DNA from: Streptomyces cinerochromogenes | GTDB lineage: Bacteria; Actinomycetota; Actinomycetes; Streptomycetales; Streptomycetaceae | Direction of reading: 5' to 3' | Length of the DNA stretch: 64,000 nucleotides | NCBI RefSeq assembly: GCF_014648635.1 | Contig: NZ_BMRM01000022.1 | Coordinates: 98,968 to 162,967, forward strand | Part shown: positions 49,600-58,062 of the stretch, one piece after another | Layout: each line of letters opens with the position of its first letter | How positions within the stretch are numbered: the stretch's first letter is position 1 | The notes under the pieces: model-generated | Database searches by the model: none | Told to the model about the DNA's origin: nothing | Seen by the model: the letters and a program-made list of their open reading frames with translations, nothing else | Made by a program: the position numbers and the translations under genes

Positions 49600-50673
49600 A
49601 TGGGCACCCAGCACACCGGACCGGACCTGGCCGACCGCATCCACGGCGGCTGGCTCGGCCGGATCGCGGGCAACATGCTCGGCAAGCCGGTCGAGCAGGG
49701 CGAGGTGTGGACCCGTGCGCGCATCGACCGCTATCTGCGCCGGGCCGCGGCCCTGCCGCTGACCGACTACCTGCCCGAGCCGGCCGACGCCGACGAGGCC
49801 GCCGTACTGCGCCCGGAGTGGCGCTGTTGCGTGCGCGGACGGATCCACGGCAGCTGCCGGGACGACGACGTGGACTACGCGATCCTCGGCCTGCACCTGC
49901 TGGAGACCCACGGCTTCGGTTTCAGCACCGAGCAGGTCGGCGACCTGTGGCTGCTCAGGCTGCCGTACCTGCAGACGTTCACGGCGGAACGGGCCGCGTA
50001 CCGCAACCTCGCGAACGGGCTGAAGCCGCCGGTGACGGCGACGTACGACAACCCGTACCAGGAGTGGATCGGTGCGCTGATCCGCGCCGACGTCTACGGC
50101 TGGACCTGCCCGGGCGATCCGGTCCGGGCCGCCGGTCTGGCCCGCCGGGACGCGGTGCTGTCGCACACCGGCAACGGCGTCTACGGCGCGATGTGGGCCG
50201 CCGCGCTCATCTCGGCGGCGTTCACCGCCCCGACGGTCCGCGACGCCCTGGACACCGCGCTCACGGTCGTACCGGCGAGCAGCCGGCTGGCCCGGACCGT
50301 GCGGCGGGTCGCGTCCCTGCACGAGACGCGGCTGCCGTGGGAGGAGACCCTGGCCACGGTGTCCGAGGAGACCGCCGGGCTCGGCTGGATCCACACGGTC
50401 CCGAACGCCGCCGTCCTCGCCGCCGGGCTGCTGTACGGCGACGGCGACTTCACCCGGACCGTCGCCCTGACCGTGCGCGGCGGCCTGGACACCGACTCCA
50501 ACGGGGCGACGGCCGGCTCGGTCGCCGGCGTCCTCACCGGGGCGGAGGCCATCCCGGCGCACTGGCGGGAGCCCCTGGAGGACACGGTGCGCAGCGCGGT
50601 GTTCGGGTTCGACGGCGTACGGATCAGTGCGCTGGCCGAACGCACCCTGCGCCTGGCGACGGGCGGGTCGTAG
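49600..50673 (+). CDS. ADP-ribosylglycohydrolase family protein
   Basis: A 357-residue all-helical ADP-ribosylglycohydrolase (DraG/ARH family). The first metal site is near D-D-D-V-D-Y-A-I-L, and the second is D-T-D-S-N-G-A-T-A-G-S-V-A-G near residue 300. The N-terminal G-G-W-L-G-R-I-A-G-N-M-L-G-K-P is the family opening. Such enzymes remove ADP-ribose from arginine, serine or small molecules, or hydrolyse O-acetyl-ADP-ribose. It is divergent from the glycerate kinase gene over 150 bp, and a NUDIX gene follows at 28 nt. Confidence 0.93.
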   Translation: MGTQHTGPDLADRIHGGWLGRIAGNMLGKPVEQGEVWTRARIDRYLRRAAALPLTDYLPEPADADEAAVLRPEWRCCVRGRIHGSCRDDDVDYAILGLHLLETHGFGFSTEQVGDLWLLRLPYLQTFTAERAAYRNLANGLKPPVTATYDNPYQEWIGALIRADVYGWTCPGDPVRAAGLARRDAVLSHTGNGVYGAMWAAALISAAFTAPTVRDALDTALTVVPASSRLARTVRRVASLHETRLPWEETLATVSEETAGLGWIHTVPNAAVLAAGLLYGDGDFTRTVALTVRGGLDTDSNGATAGSVAGVLTGAEAIPAHWREPLEDTVRSAVFGFDGVRISALAERTLRLATGGS

Positions 50674-50701
50674 CCGCCGGCCGGCTGGTTACCCTTCCCC
50701 A

Positions 50702-51196
50702 ATGACCACGACGCAAGACTTCGCCGCGTACATCGCGAGCCTGCCCCGTGTCCTCGCCGGCGCCGCCGTGCTCTTCCGGGACGAGGAGGGCCGGGTGCTG
50801 CTCGTCGAGCCCAACTACCGGGAGGGGTGGGCGCTTCCGGGCGGGACCATCGAGTCCGACGACGGGGAGACCCCGCGCCAGGGCGCCCGCCGGGAGACGC
50901 TGGAGGAGATCGGCCTCGACCGGGAACCCGGCCGGCTGCTCGCCGTGGACTGGGTGCACGGCGCGGGCCGGCCGCCCCTGGTGGCGTACCTGTACGACGG
51001 CGGTGTCCTGACCGAGTCCGACCTGAAGGCGATCCGCCTCCAGGAGGAGGAGCTGCTGTCCTGGCGCCTGGTCGCCCGCGAGGACCTCACCGCGCACCTG
51101 CCCGGCGCGCTGGGCCACCGGGTGCTGGTCGCCCTGGACGTCCTCGCGGCCGGCTCGGGCACGGCGGAGCTGGAGAACGGCCGGCGCGTGGCCTGA
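50702..51196 (+). CDS. NUDIX hydrolase
   Basis: A 164-residue NUDIX protein with an intact box: G-G-T-I-E then G-E at the conserved spacing, then R-R-E-T-L-E-E-I-G-L. The fold would hydrolyse a nucleoside diphosphate linked to another moiety; ADP-ribose is a reasonable candidate given the ADP-ribosylglycohydrolase and Sir2 genes on either side, but this is inference. The Shine-Dalgarno region is weak. A strong hairpin starts at the base after the stop codon. Confidence 0.9.
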   Translation: MTTTQDFAAYIASLPRVLAGAAVLFRDEEGRVLLVEPNYREGWALPGGTIESDDGETPRQGARRETLEEIGLDREPGRLLAVDWVHGAGRPPLVAYLYDGGVLTESDLKAIRLQEEELLSWRLVAREDLTAHLPGALGHRVLVALDVLAAGSGTAELENGRRVA

Positions 51197-51237
51197 CGGC
51201 CCCGCCTCCTTGCGGTGCCCGCGCGGAGGCGGGGCCG
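51197..51237 (+). terminator. 13-bp stem terminator after the NUDIX gene
   Basis: Arms 51197-51209 and 51225-51237 are perfectly complementary; the loop is 15 nt and GGTTTAT follows. It begins directly at the stop codon and should separate the NUDIX transcript from the Sir2 gene. Confidence 0.75.
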
Positions 51238-51285
51238 GGTTTATCCGCTCGCGGCCGCCCCGGTGCCCGCCCTACGCTCGGTGCC

Positions 51286-52029
51286 ATGGCCAAGCCTCTC
51301 GTCGCGCTGCTCAGCGGAGCCGGTATCTCCACCGACTCCGGGATCCCCGACTACCGCGGGCCCAACGGGCTGTGGCGGCGCGATCCGGAGGCCGAGAAGC
51401 TCGTGACGTACGAGTACTACATGACGGACCCGGAGATCCGGCGGCGCTCCTGGCAGATGCGCCGCAAGAACCGCACGCTCCAGGCGGAGCCGAACGCCGC
51501 GCACCGGGCCGTCGCCGAGCTGGAGAGGTCCGGCGTCCCGGTCCGGGTCATCACCCAGAACGTGGACGGACTGCACCAGCTCGCCGGCATGCCCGCCCGC
51601 AAGGTGCTCGAACTGCACGGCACCGCCCGCAGTGTCGTCTGCACCCGGTGCCACGCGCGCGGCCCCATGGAGGACGCCCTCGCCCGGGTCGAGGCCGGCG
51701 AGGAGGACCCGCCCTGCCTGGAGTGCGGCGGCATCCTGAAGTCGGCGACGGTGATGTTCGGCGAGCGGCTCGACCCGGTGGTCCTCGGCCAGGCCGTGGC
51801 CGTCACCAAGGCCTGCCAGGTGTTCATCGCCGTCGGCAGCAGCCTCCAGGTGCAGCCCGCCGCCGGCCTCGCCGGGGTGGCCGCGGACCACGGCGCCCGG
51901 CTGGTCATCGTCAACGCGGAACCCACGCCGTACGACGACCGGGCCGACGAGATCATCCGCGAGCCGATCGGTACCGCGCTGCCCGCGCTGCTGCGCCGTC
52001 TGGCCGCGGACGCGGACGCGGACCGATAG
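51286..52029 (+). CDS. Sir2-family NAD-dependent protein deacylase
   Basis: A 247-residue sirtuin. It has the NAD-binding G-A-G-I-S-T-D-S-G-I-P-D-Y-R-G motif near residue 11, the catalytic T-Q-N-V-D-G-L-H-Q and L-H-G, a zinc-binding pair (C-T-R-C and C-L-E-C), and V-G-S-S-L-Q-V-Q-P-A for ribose binding. It removes acyl groups from lysines, consuming NAD and releasing O-acyl-ADP-ribose. It is full length. The convergent Ogt gene lies 48 nt downstream. Confidence 0.95.
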   Translation: MAKPLVALLSGAGISTDSGIPDYRGPNGLWRRDPEAEKLVTYEYYMTDPEIRRRSWQMRRKNRTLQAEPNAAHRAVAELERSGVPVRVITQNVDGLHQLAGMPARKVLELHGTARSVVCTRCHARGPMEDALARVEAGEEDPPCLECGGILKSATVMFGERLDPVVLGQAVAVTKACQVFIAVGSSLQVQPAAGLAGVAADHGARLVIVNAEPTPYDDRADEIIREPIGTALPALLRRLAADADADR

Positions 52030-52077
52030 CGGGCGCGCCGGGGAGCGGACGGGGACCCCGGGGCGGCGGGGACGGCG

Positions 52078-52560
52078 TCAGAACAGGGCCGTGCCCCGTT
52101 CGAAGTCCAGCAGGCGGCGCTTGCGGTCCAGGCCGCCGCCGTAGCCGGTGAGGTCGCCGCCGGCGCCGATGACGCGGTGGCAGGGGACGATGATGCCGAG
52201 CGGGTTCCGGCCGTTGGCGAGGCCGACCGCGCGGGACGCCTTGGGGTTGCCGAGGGCGTCGGCGAGCTGGCCGTAGGAGCGGGTCTCGCCGTACGGGATC
52301 CGCGTCAGCTGCTCCCAGACGCTGCGCTGGAACGGGGTGCCCTGGAGGCGGAACTGAAGGGTGAACTCCGTCAACTCGCCCGCGAAGTAGGCGGTGAGCT
52401 GCTCCTGGGCCTCGGCGAAGGGCGTGTCGTCGGGTGCGCCGAAGCTCTCCTCCGGCGGACGGTGGCGCTGGTCGGTCATGTAGAGGCCGCACAGGACGCC
52501 GTCGTCGGCGACGAGCGTGAGCGGGCCGTAGGGGCTGTCGATGACGGTGTGCTGCTTCAT
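52078..52560 (-). CDS. ogt: Methylated-DNA-protein-cysteine methyltransferase
   Basis: A 160-residue O6-alkylguanine-DNA alkyltransferase. The acceptor cysteine is in I-V-P-C-H-R-V-I near residue 127, preceded by the recognition helix R-S-Y-G-Q-L-A and the arginine finger segment A-S-R-A-V-G. It transfers alkyl groups from guanine O6 to itself. It lies 20 nt after the AdaA-AlkA gene and should be induced with it. Confidence 0.95.
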   Translation of the reverse strand: MKQHTVIDSPYGPLTLVADDGVLCGLYMTDQRHRPPEESFGAPDDTPFAEAQEQLTAYFAGELTEFTLQFRLQGTPFQRSVWEQLTRIPYGETRSYGQLADALGNPKASRAVGLANGRNPLGIIVPCHRVIGAGGDLTGYGGGLDRKRRLLDFERGTALF

Positions 52561-52580
52561 CGCGAAGTCCTTGCGAGTCC

Positions 52581-54059
52581 TTATACGGGCAGGAAGTTGA
52601 TCGGGTGGCTGTCGGTCGCCCACAGGTACTGGACCGCGTAGGCCCGCCAGGGCCGCCAGGCCTCGGCGCGGGCGGTGAGCGCGGCCGGGGTGGCGGGCAG
52701 GCCCAGCTCCCCCGCGGCGCGCCGGATCCCGAGGTCGGTGGCGAGGAAGGCGTCGGGGTCGCCGAGGGCGCGCATGGCGATGACGTCGACCGTCCAGGGC
52801 CCGAAGCCGGGCAGGTCCAGGAGCCGGGCACGGGCTTCCGCCCAGTCCGACTCCATCCCCAGGCGCAGTTCGCCGTCGGCGAGCCGGCGGACGAGAGTGG
52901 TGAAGGTCGTACGCCGGGTGCGGGGCATGGCCAGGGTGTCGGGATCCACCGCGGCCAGGGCCTCGGGGGACGGGAAGAGGTGGGTGAGTCCGCCCTCGGG
53001 GTCGTCCAGGGGCTTGCCGTGGGCGGTGACCAGGCGGGCCGCGTGGGTGCGGGCGGCGGCCGTGGAGACCTGCTGGCCGAGGACGGCCCGGACGGCGAAC
53101 TCGGCCTCGTCGACCGTGCGCGGCACCCGGCGGCCCGGCTCCTTGTCGACCAGGGGCGCGAGGAGGGGGTCCGTGCGCAGGTGGCCGTCGACCGCCACCG
53201 GGTCGGCGTCCAGGTCGAGCAGGCGCCGGCAGCGGTTGATGGCCACGGTCAGATCGCGCAGGTCGCTGAGGGTGAGGCGGCAGGCGATGTGGTCGGGGCG
53301 GGGTGCGAGGGCGACGATGCCGTGCCCGTACGGCAGACGCAGCGTGCGCCGGTAGGCGCCGTCGCGCCACTCCTCGACGCCGGGTACGGCGGTGGCGGCG
53401 AGGTGGCCGAAGAGGTTGGACGGGTTGAGCGGGGCGCGGAACGGCAGCCGCAGGGTGAGCGCGCCGGGGGTGCCGGACCCGCTCCGGGGCGCGCGGGCGC
53501 GCAGCTCGCCCGGGGGCAGGGCGAAGACTTCGCGGACGGTGTCGTTGAAGGTGCGGATGGAGGAGAAGCCGGCCGCGAACGCGATCTCCGCCATGGGCAG
53601 CGTGGTGGTCTCGACGAGCAGCCGCGCGGTCTGGGCGCGCTGAGCGCGGGCGAGCGCGAGGGGGCCGGCGCCCAGCTCGGCGAGGAGCTGCCGCTCCACC
53701 TGCCGGGTGCTGTAGCCGAGCCGGGCGGCGAGTCCGGGCACGCCCTCCCGGTCCACGACCCCGTCGGCGATCAGCCGCATGGCCCGGGCCACCAGGTCGG
53801 CGCGCCGGTTCCACTCCGGGGAGCCGGGGCTGGTGTCGGGGCGGCAGCGCTTGCAGGCCCGGAAGCCGGCCTGCTGGCAGGCGGCGGCGCTCGGGTGGAA
53901 CGTCATGTTCTCCGGCTTGGGCGGTACGACCGGGCAGCTCGGCCGGCAGTAGATCCCGGTGGTCAGGACGGCCGTGAAGAACCATCCGTCGAACCGCGCG
54001 TCCTTGGACTGCACGGCACGCACGCAGTGCTCCCGGTCGAGGTGCATCCCTGTCTGCAT
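52581..54059 (-). CDS. AdaA-AlkA fusion: alkylation sensor/regulator and DNA-3-methyladenine glycosylase
   Basis: A 492-residue three-part protein. Residues 10-80 form the Ada zinc domain with four cysteines C38, C42, C69 and C72 (Y-C-R-P-S-C-P and A-C-K-R-C-R-P); C38 would accept methyl groups from phosphotriesters. About 85-185 form an AraC-type DNA-binding domain. About 195-480 form the AlkA glycosylase, with an N-terminal beta domain and a helix-hairpin-helix G-P-W-T-V-D catalytic region (L-P-G-F-G-P-W-T-V). The fusion joins sensing and repair and is common in actinobacteria. The ATG at 54059 is used; ATG at 54047 is possible. Confidence 0.93.
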   Translation of the reverse strand: MQTGMHLDREHCVRAVQSKDARFDGWFFTAVLTTGIYCRPSCPVVPPKPENMTFHPSAAACQQAGFRACKRCRPDTSPGSPEWNRRADLVARAMRLIADGVVDREGVPGLAARLGYSTRQVERQLLAELGAGPLALARAQRAQTARLLVETTTLPMAEIAFAAGFSSIRTFNDTVREVFALPPGELRARAPRSGSGTPGALTLRLPFRAPLNPSNLFGHLAATAVPGVEEWRDGAYRRTLRLPYGHGIVALAPRPDHIACRLTLSDLRDLTVAINRCRRLLDLDADPVAVDGHLRTDPLLAPLVDKEPGRRVPRTVDEAEFAVRAVLGQQVSTAAARTHAARLVTAHGKPLDDPEGGLTHLFPSPEALAAVDPDTLAMPRTRRTTFTTLVRRLADGELRLGMESDWAEARARLLDLPGFGPWTVDVIAMRALGDPDAFLATDLGIRRAAGELGLPATPAALTARAEAWRPWRAYAVQYLWATDSHPINFLPV

Positions 54060-54136
54060 GGGTCAAGCATCGGCCACCGCACCCCCCGGGCGCTGGCGGA
54101 AATCCGACACGTACGTGCGTCTGGCCAGGGACCCGG

Positions 54137-55033
54137 TCAGCCCCTGCTGACCGCGGGCACGTCCTGACCGACCGCGGGCACGTCCTGACCGACCGCGGGC
54201 ACGTCCTGGCGGAACCGGGTGATCCACTCGGCGGTGGCCCGCAGTCCGCCGAAGGTGTAGAAGTGCACCTTCACGGAGCCGTGCCGGTCGGGGTCGTACC
54301 GCTCGGCGAGCGTGCGCAGGAACCGGTCCGGGCCGGTCGTGCCCATGAGGTTGGTCAGCGAGAACCCGTACTTGCGGGCCACGGAGGCGCTGGTGCCGAC
54401 GCCGAACCGGGTGGCGTAGCCGAGCAGCCGGCGCACACCGGCCGGGCCGGGGACGCCGATGCGGACGGGCAGGTGCACGCCCCGCGCACGAAGGGCCTCC
54501 AGCCAGGTGAGGACGGGGTCGACGTCGAAACCGAACTGGGTGATGACGTCGCCGGTGAACCGTTCCGCCCCGATGGCCGCCGCCTTGTCGGTGAGCGAGG
54601 CCCACAGTGTCCGGTCGGCTATGCCGGGGTGGCCCTCGGGATAGCCGGTGATACCGACGTGCCGGACGCCGTGGCCGCGCAGCAGCCCGGTGCGCAGGAC
54701 GGCGAGGGCGTCCTCGTAGGGACCCTCGGGCCGGGCGGGGTCGCCGCCGACGACGAACACGTTCTCGGCGGTGCCGTCGGCCGCCAGTCCGGCGAGGAAC
54801 TCCTCCAGGGCGGACCGGGAGGGCAGCCGGCGCGCGGAGATGTGCGGTACGGGGACGAAACCGAGCCGCTTGACCGCGCGGGCGGCCCGCAGCCGGGTGC
54901 CGGTGTCCTCGCCGGCCAGGAAGGTGATGTTGATCCGGGTGCCGGGCGGGATGCTGTCGCGGGCCTCCTCGAGACCGGGCACGTCCTTGCCGGTCATCTC
55001 CAGGGAGAAGTCGTCCAGCAGAGCGGGGTTCAT
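54137..55033 (-). CDS. Methylenetetrahydrofolate reductase family protein
   Basis: A 298-residue flavin TIM-barrel of the MetF family. It has the early F-S-L-E-M-T-G-K element, V-P-H-I-S-A-R, V-F-V-V-G-G-D-P-A-R-P and V-I-T-Q-F-G-F-D, all conserved around the folate/FAD site. It differs from the main MetF sequence in several places (for instance F-S-L-E rather than F-E-F), so a sideline folate reductase is likely. The last residues are three near-identical heptapeptides, Q-D-V-P-A-V-G/S. The upstream 166-bp divergent region contains an imperfect hairpin near 55107-55155. Confidence 0.85.
   Translation of the reverse strand: MNPALLDDFSLEMTGKDVPGLEEARDSIPPGTRINITFLAGEDTGTRLRAARAVKRLGFVPVPHISARRLPSRSALEEFLAGLAADGTAENVFVVGGDPARPEGPYEDALAVLRTGLLRGHGVRHVGITGYPEGHPGIADRTLWASLTDKAAAIGAERFTGDVITQFGFDVDPVLTWLEALRARGVHLPVRIGVPGPAGVRRLLGYATRFGVGTSASVARKYGFSLTNLMGTTGPDRFLRTLAERYDPDRHGSVKVHFYTFGGLRATAEWITRFRQDVPAVGQDVPAVGQDVPAVSRG
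54149..54208 (-). repeat. 21-bp coding tandem repeat, about three units
   Basis: Two exact 21-bp units (54149-54169 and 54170-54190) and a partial third (from 54191) encode the heptapeptides at the end of the reductase. The repeat is in frame, just before the stop codon, and may change the length of the C-terminus between strains. Confidence 0.88.
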
Positions 55034-55199
55034 CGTGTCTGTCGTGCTCCTCGTGGGGCGGTCCCGGACCCGGCCGATGATGTCACGCCGACTTATGGAC
55101 CTGTTGTCCGGGCCTTGTTTGGCCCTGGCCACCGGGCCAAGGGCCGGGCAGGGTGGGTGGTCCCTGGTCCCTGTCCCGTTCACCGAGGAGGACGTGGTT

Positions 55200-55919
55200 G
55201 TGAGCGTTTCGACGTGCGTGCGGTTCCGGCACGCGGAGGAGGTCCGGGCCGCGTTCCCCGAACTGTCGGCCGGCGTACTCCACGCCACCGGCGTCGACGC
55301 CCCCGCCGACACCCGGCACCGCGCCGCCGCGTACACCGACCGGGCCGCGGCCCGGCTGGCGCGGGCCGGTGAGGGCGAGTTCCCCGAGGTGCTGGCCTGG
55401 CGGCGGGCCTTCACCCGGATGGGGCTGCGGCCGACGCAGTACCGCTCCGCCTCGGAGTCGCTGCTGCGCCGGCTGCGGAAGGAGGGCGCGCTGCCGCGGA
55501 TCCACCCGCTGGTGGACCTGTGCAACGCGGTCTCGGTGGCGTACGCGGTTCCGGTGGCGGTTCTCGACCTCGACCGGATCGCCGGGCCGCTGCTGGAGGT
55601 ACGCCAGGCCCGCGGGGACGAGACGTACACGGCGTTCGGGGGTGGCGTCGAGCATCCCGCGCCCGGCGAGGTGACCTTCGTCGACTCCGCGGGCCGGGCA
55701 CACGCGCGCCGCTGGACCCACCGGCAGAGCGGGCACTCGGCGGTCGGCGCGCACACCGGCCGGGTGCTGGTGGTGGCGGAGGCGATGCACGACGGGGGCG
55801 CGGAGGCGGTGGCCGAGGTGCTGAAGACGGTCGAGGAGGAGGTGGCGGCCCACTGGCAGGCCACCACGGCGGCGGCCGTCCTCACCGCCGGTGCGCCGGA
55901 GTTCGCCTTCGGGCAGTGA
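55200..55919 (+). CDS. B3/B4 tRNA-binding domain protein
   Basis: A 239-residue protein with the B3/B4 domain of phenylalanyl-tRNA synthetase beta chain. Marks are P-T-Q-Y-R-S-A-S-E-S-L-L-R-R-L-R, then L-V-D-L-C-N-A-V-S-V and R-Q-S-G-H-S near the end. Free-standing B3/B4 proteins are thought to edit mischarged tRNA or small amino-acid derivatives; this is a family guess. The GTG at 55200 is selected for AGGAGG 8 nt upstream, whereas a GTG at 55194 is too close. The gene is divergent from the reductase gene. Confidence 0.82.
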   Translation: MSVSTCVRFRHAEEVRAAFPELSAGVLHATGVDAPADTRHRAAAYTDRAAARLARAGEGEFPEVLAWRRAFTRMGLRPTQYRSASESLLRRLRKEGALPRIHPLVDLCNAVSVAYAVPVAVLDLDRIAGPLLEVRQARGDETYTAFGGGVEHPAPGEVTFVDSAGRAHARRWTHRQSGHSAVGAHTGRVLVVAEAMHDGGAEAVAEVLKTVEEEVAAHWQATTAAAVLTAGAPEFAFGQ

Positions 55920-55931
55920 CCGCGTGACAGC

Positions 55932-58046
55932 ATGAGCCGGGTGGACGAGGGGCGGGACACGGCGGAGACGGCGGCGCGCGGCTCGGACTTCCTGCAACTG
56001 GCGGTCGCCGACGTGCCCGCCGGCGGGAAGGCGGAGTGGCTGGCCGGGCGGTTGCGGCAGGCGATGGCCGACGGCCGGCTGACGGTGGGCAGCAGGCTGC
56101 CGCCGACCCGTCTGCTCGCCGCGGAACTGCGCGTGTCCCGGGGCGTGGTGACCGAGGCGTACCGGCGCCTCGCCGAGGACGGCCAGGTGACGGGCCGCCG
56201 CCGCGGAGGCACGGTGGTGGTCGCGACCCCGTTCACCGCCTCGCCGCCGAGCGTTCCCGGCGCCGCTCCGGCGCAAGCCGCCATGTCCGGCGCGGGGCGG
56301 GCCGACGGGGAGGGCCCGCAGCACGCGGGTGCGACGTGCCGCGCCGCGGGCCTGGACGCCGACGACGACGCCGGTGCGGGCGGGCCCGGTGGTGAGTGCG
56401 GGCCCGGAGCCGACGGTGGCGCGGGGGGCCGGCGGGCTGACGGCGGGGGCGGCGACGAGCGCGGTGGGCAGGGCGGCAGCGGGGCCGGTGGGCCATGCGC
56501 CGGGCAGAGCGGCAACGGCCTTGGTGGGCCGGACGCCCGCCGACACCACGGCGAGACCGGTGGACCGCGCCCCCGGCGGGATGACAGCGAGCCGGAAGGG
56601 CCGGACACCCGCCGACACGACGGCGAGCCCGGTGGGCCGTACGCCGGGCAGAGCGGCAACGGCCCTGGTGGGCCGGACGCCCGCCGACACCACGGTGAGA
56701 CCGGTGGACCGCGCCCCCGGCGGGATGACAGCGAGCCGGAAGGGCCGGACGCCCGCCGACACGACGGCGAGCCCGGTGGGCCGTGCGCCGGGCAGAGCGG
56801 CAACGGGCCTGGTGGGCCGGACGCCCGCCGGCACCACGGTGAGCCCGGTGGGCCGTGTGCCGGGCGGGGTGGTGGGGAGTCCGGGGGGTCTCTTGGCCCG
56901 GGGCCGGCCGGGATGTTCGGTGGGGTGCCGGCGGCCGAGGTCTTGGACGCGTTGCGGGACGCTCCCGCCGCCGTCGACTTCACCCCGGGGCGGCCCGATC
57001 TCACCACCTTTCCGCGGGCGGCCTGGCTGCGGGCCGAGCGCGCCGTGCTGGCGGAGCTGTCGGCCGAGCAGCTCGGGTACGGCGATCCGCGCGGAGCGCT
57101 CCCGTTGCGGCGGGCCGTCGCCGAGTGGCTCGCGCGGATGCGGGGGGTGCGGGTGGAGCCGGACGCGGTGCTGGTCGTGGCCGGCACCGCGCAGGCGCTG
57201 ACGCTCCTGCACCCGGTGCTGCGCGCGGACGGCGTCGACGCGGTCGCGGTGGAGGATCCCGGTTCGCTCGGAGCCCGCCAGCACCTGGCGCACGGAGGTC
57301 TGGCCACCCCGCCGGTGCCGGTCGACGAGCAGGGCGTACGGGTGGACGCGCTGCGGGCGACCGGCGCCCGGGCCGTGCTGCTCACGCCCGCCCACCAGTT
57401 CCCCACGGGCGTGGTGACGAGCGGCGAGCGCCGGCGCGAGCTGCTGGAGTGGGCGGGCGGCGGCGGGCTGATCCTGGAGGACGACTACGACGCCGAGCAC
57501 CGCTACGACCGGCCGCCGGTCCCGGCTCTGCGCGCCCTGCTGGCCGACCGGGTCTGCTACCTGGGCAGCGTGTCGAAGCTGCTCGCGCCGGCGCTGCGGA
57601 TCGGCTGGCTGGTGGCCCCGGCCCGGTACCGTGGCGCTCTGGTCGACGCCAAGCGCTTCAACGACCTGGGCAACGCGGTGCTGCCGCAGTTGGTGCTGGC
57701 GCGGCTGATGGAGTCGGGTGACCTGGACCGGCACCTCAGGACGGTGCGCGGGCGCCACCGCAGGCGCCGGGACGCGATGATCGCCGCGCTCGCCGAGCAC
57801 CTTCCGGGCGCGCGGGTGCACGGGGCGGCGGCCGGTCTGCATCTGACGGTGACGTACGCCGCGGACGTGCCCGACACGGTGTTCGCCGCGGCGGCGCTCG
57901 CGCGCGGTGTGAAGTGCCAGCCGCTCTCCTGGCACCGGCAGTCGCCCGGCCGGCCCGGTCTCGTCCTCGGCTACGCGGCCACCCCGCCGGGTGTCGTCGC
58001 GGAGGGTGTGGCGCTGCTCGGCCGGGCGCTGCGCGAACTGGGCTGA
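55932..58046 (+). CDS. MocR/PdxR-type GntR regulator with aminotransferase domain and long repeat linker
   Basis: A 704-residue regulator. Residues about 20-100 form a GntR winged helix (L-R-Q-A-M-A-D-G-R-L-T-V-G-S-R-L-P-P-T-R). Residues about 340-704 form a PLP-fold type I aminotransferase domain with Lys549 in S-V-S-K-L-L as Schiff-base lysine and E-D-D-Y-D at 516-520. Between them lies a 220-residue linker (105-330) of G, P, R, H and D; usual MocR proteins total about 470 residues. The linker contains 48-residue tandem repeats. Target unknown. No clear ribosome-binding site. Confidence 0.9.
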   Translation: MSRVDEGRDTAETAARGSDFLQLAVADVPAGGKAEWLAGRLRQAMADGRLTVGSRLPPTRLLAAELRVSRGVVTEAYRRLAEDGQVTGRRRGGTVVVATPFTASPPSVPGAAPAQAAMSGAGRADGEGPQHAGATCRAAGLDADDDAGAGGPGGECGPGADGGAGGRRADGGGGDERGGQGGSGAGGPCAGQSGNGLGGPDARRHHGETGGPRPRRDDSEPEGPDTRRHDGEPGGPYAGQSGNGPGGPDARRHHGETGGPRPRRDDSEPEGPDARRHDGEPGGPCAGQSGNGPGGPDARRHHGEPGGPCAGRGGGESGGSLGPGPAGMFGGVPAAEVLDALRDAPAAVDFTPGRPDLTTFPRAAWLRAERAVLAELSAEQLGYGDPRGALPLRRAVAEWLARMRGVRVEPDAVLVVAGTAQALTLLHPVLRADGVDAVAVEDPGSLGARQHLAHGGLATPPVPVDEQGVRVDALRATGARAVLLTPAHQFPTGVVTSGERRRELLEWAGGGGLILEDDYDAEHRYDRPPVPALRALLADRVCYLGSVSKLLAPALRIGWLVAPARYRGALVDAKRFNDLGNAVLPQLVLARLMESGDLDRHLRTVRGRHRRRRDAMIAALAEHLPGARVHGAAAGLHLTVTYAADVPDTVFAAAALARGVKCQPLSWHRQSPGRPGLVLGYAATPPGVVAEGVALLGRALRELG
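56490..56849 (+). repeat. 144-bp coding tandem repeat inside the MocR linker
   Basis: Two full 144-bp units (56490-56633 and 56634-56777) and a half unit (56778-56849) are nearly identical, encoding a 48-residue block that itself is built of four 12-residue modules (G-G-P-D-A-R-R-H-H-G-E-T type). All six frames stay open here because of the composition. Confidence 0.92.
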
Positions 58047-58062
58047 ACCGGCCGCCCGGACC

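Noticed and set aside
49600..52029. An NAD-depleting antiphage system (Sir2 with partners)
   Set aside because: The Sir2 protein is a full-length housekeeping-type deacylase with zinc cysteines and no extra effector or sensor domain. The neighbours are metabolic enzymes and there are no mobile-element marks.
54137..57406. A 1089-codon open frame on the minus strand across the reductase and MocR genes
   Set aside because: Only its last 298 codons are a recognisable protein (the reductase). The rest is arginine/proline/serine-rich translation of the antisense of the MocR gene, open because of composition and repeats.
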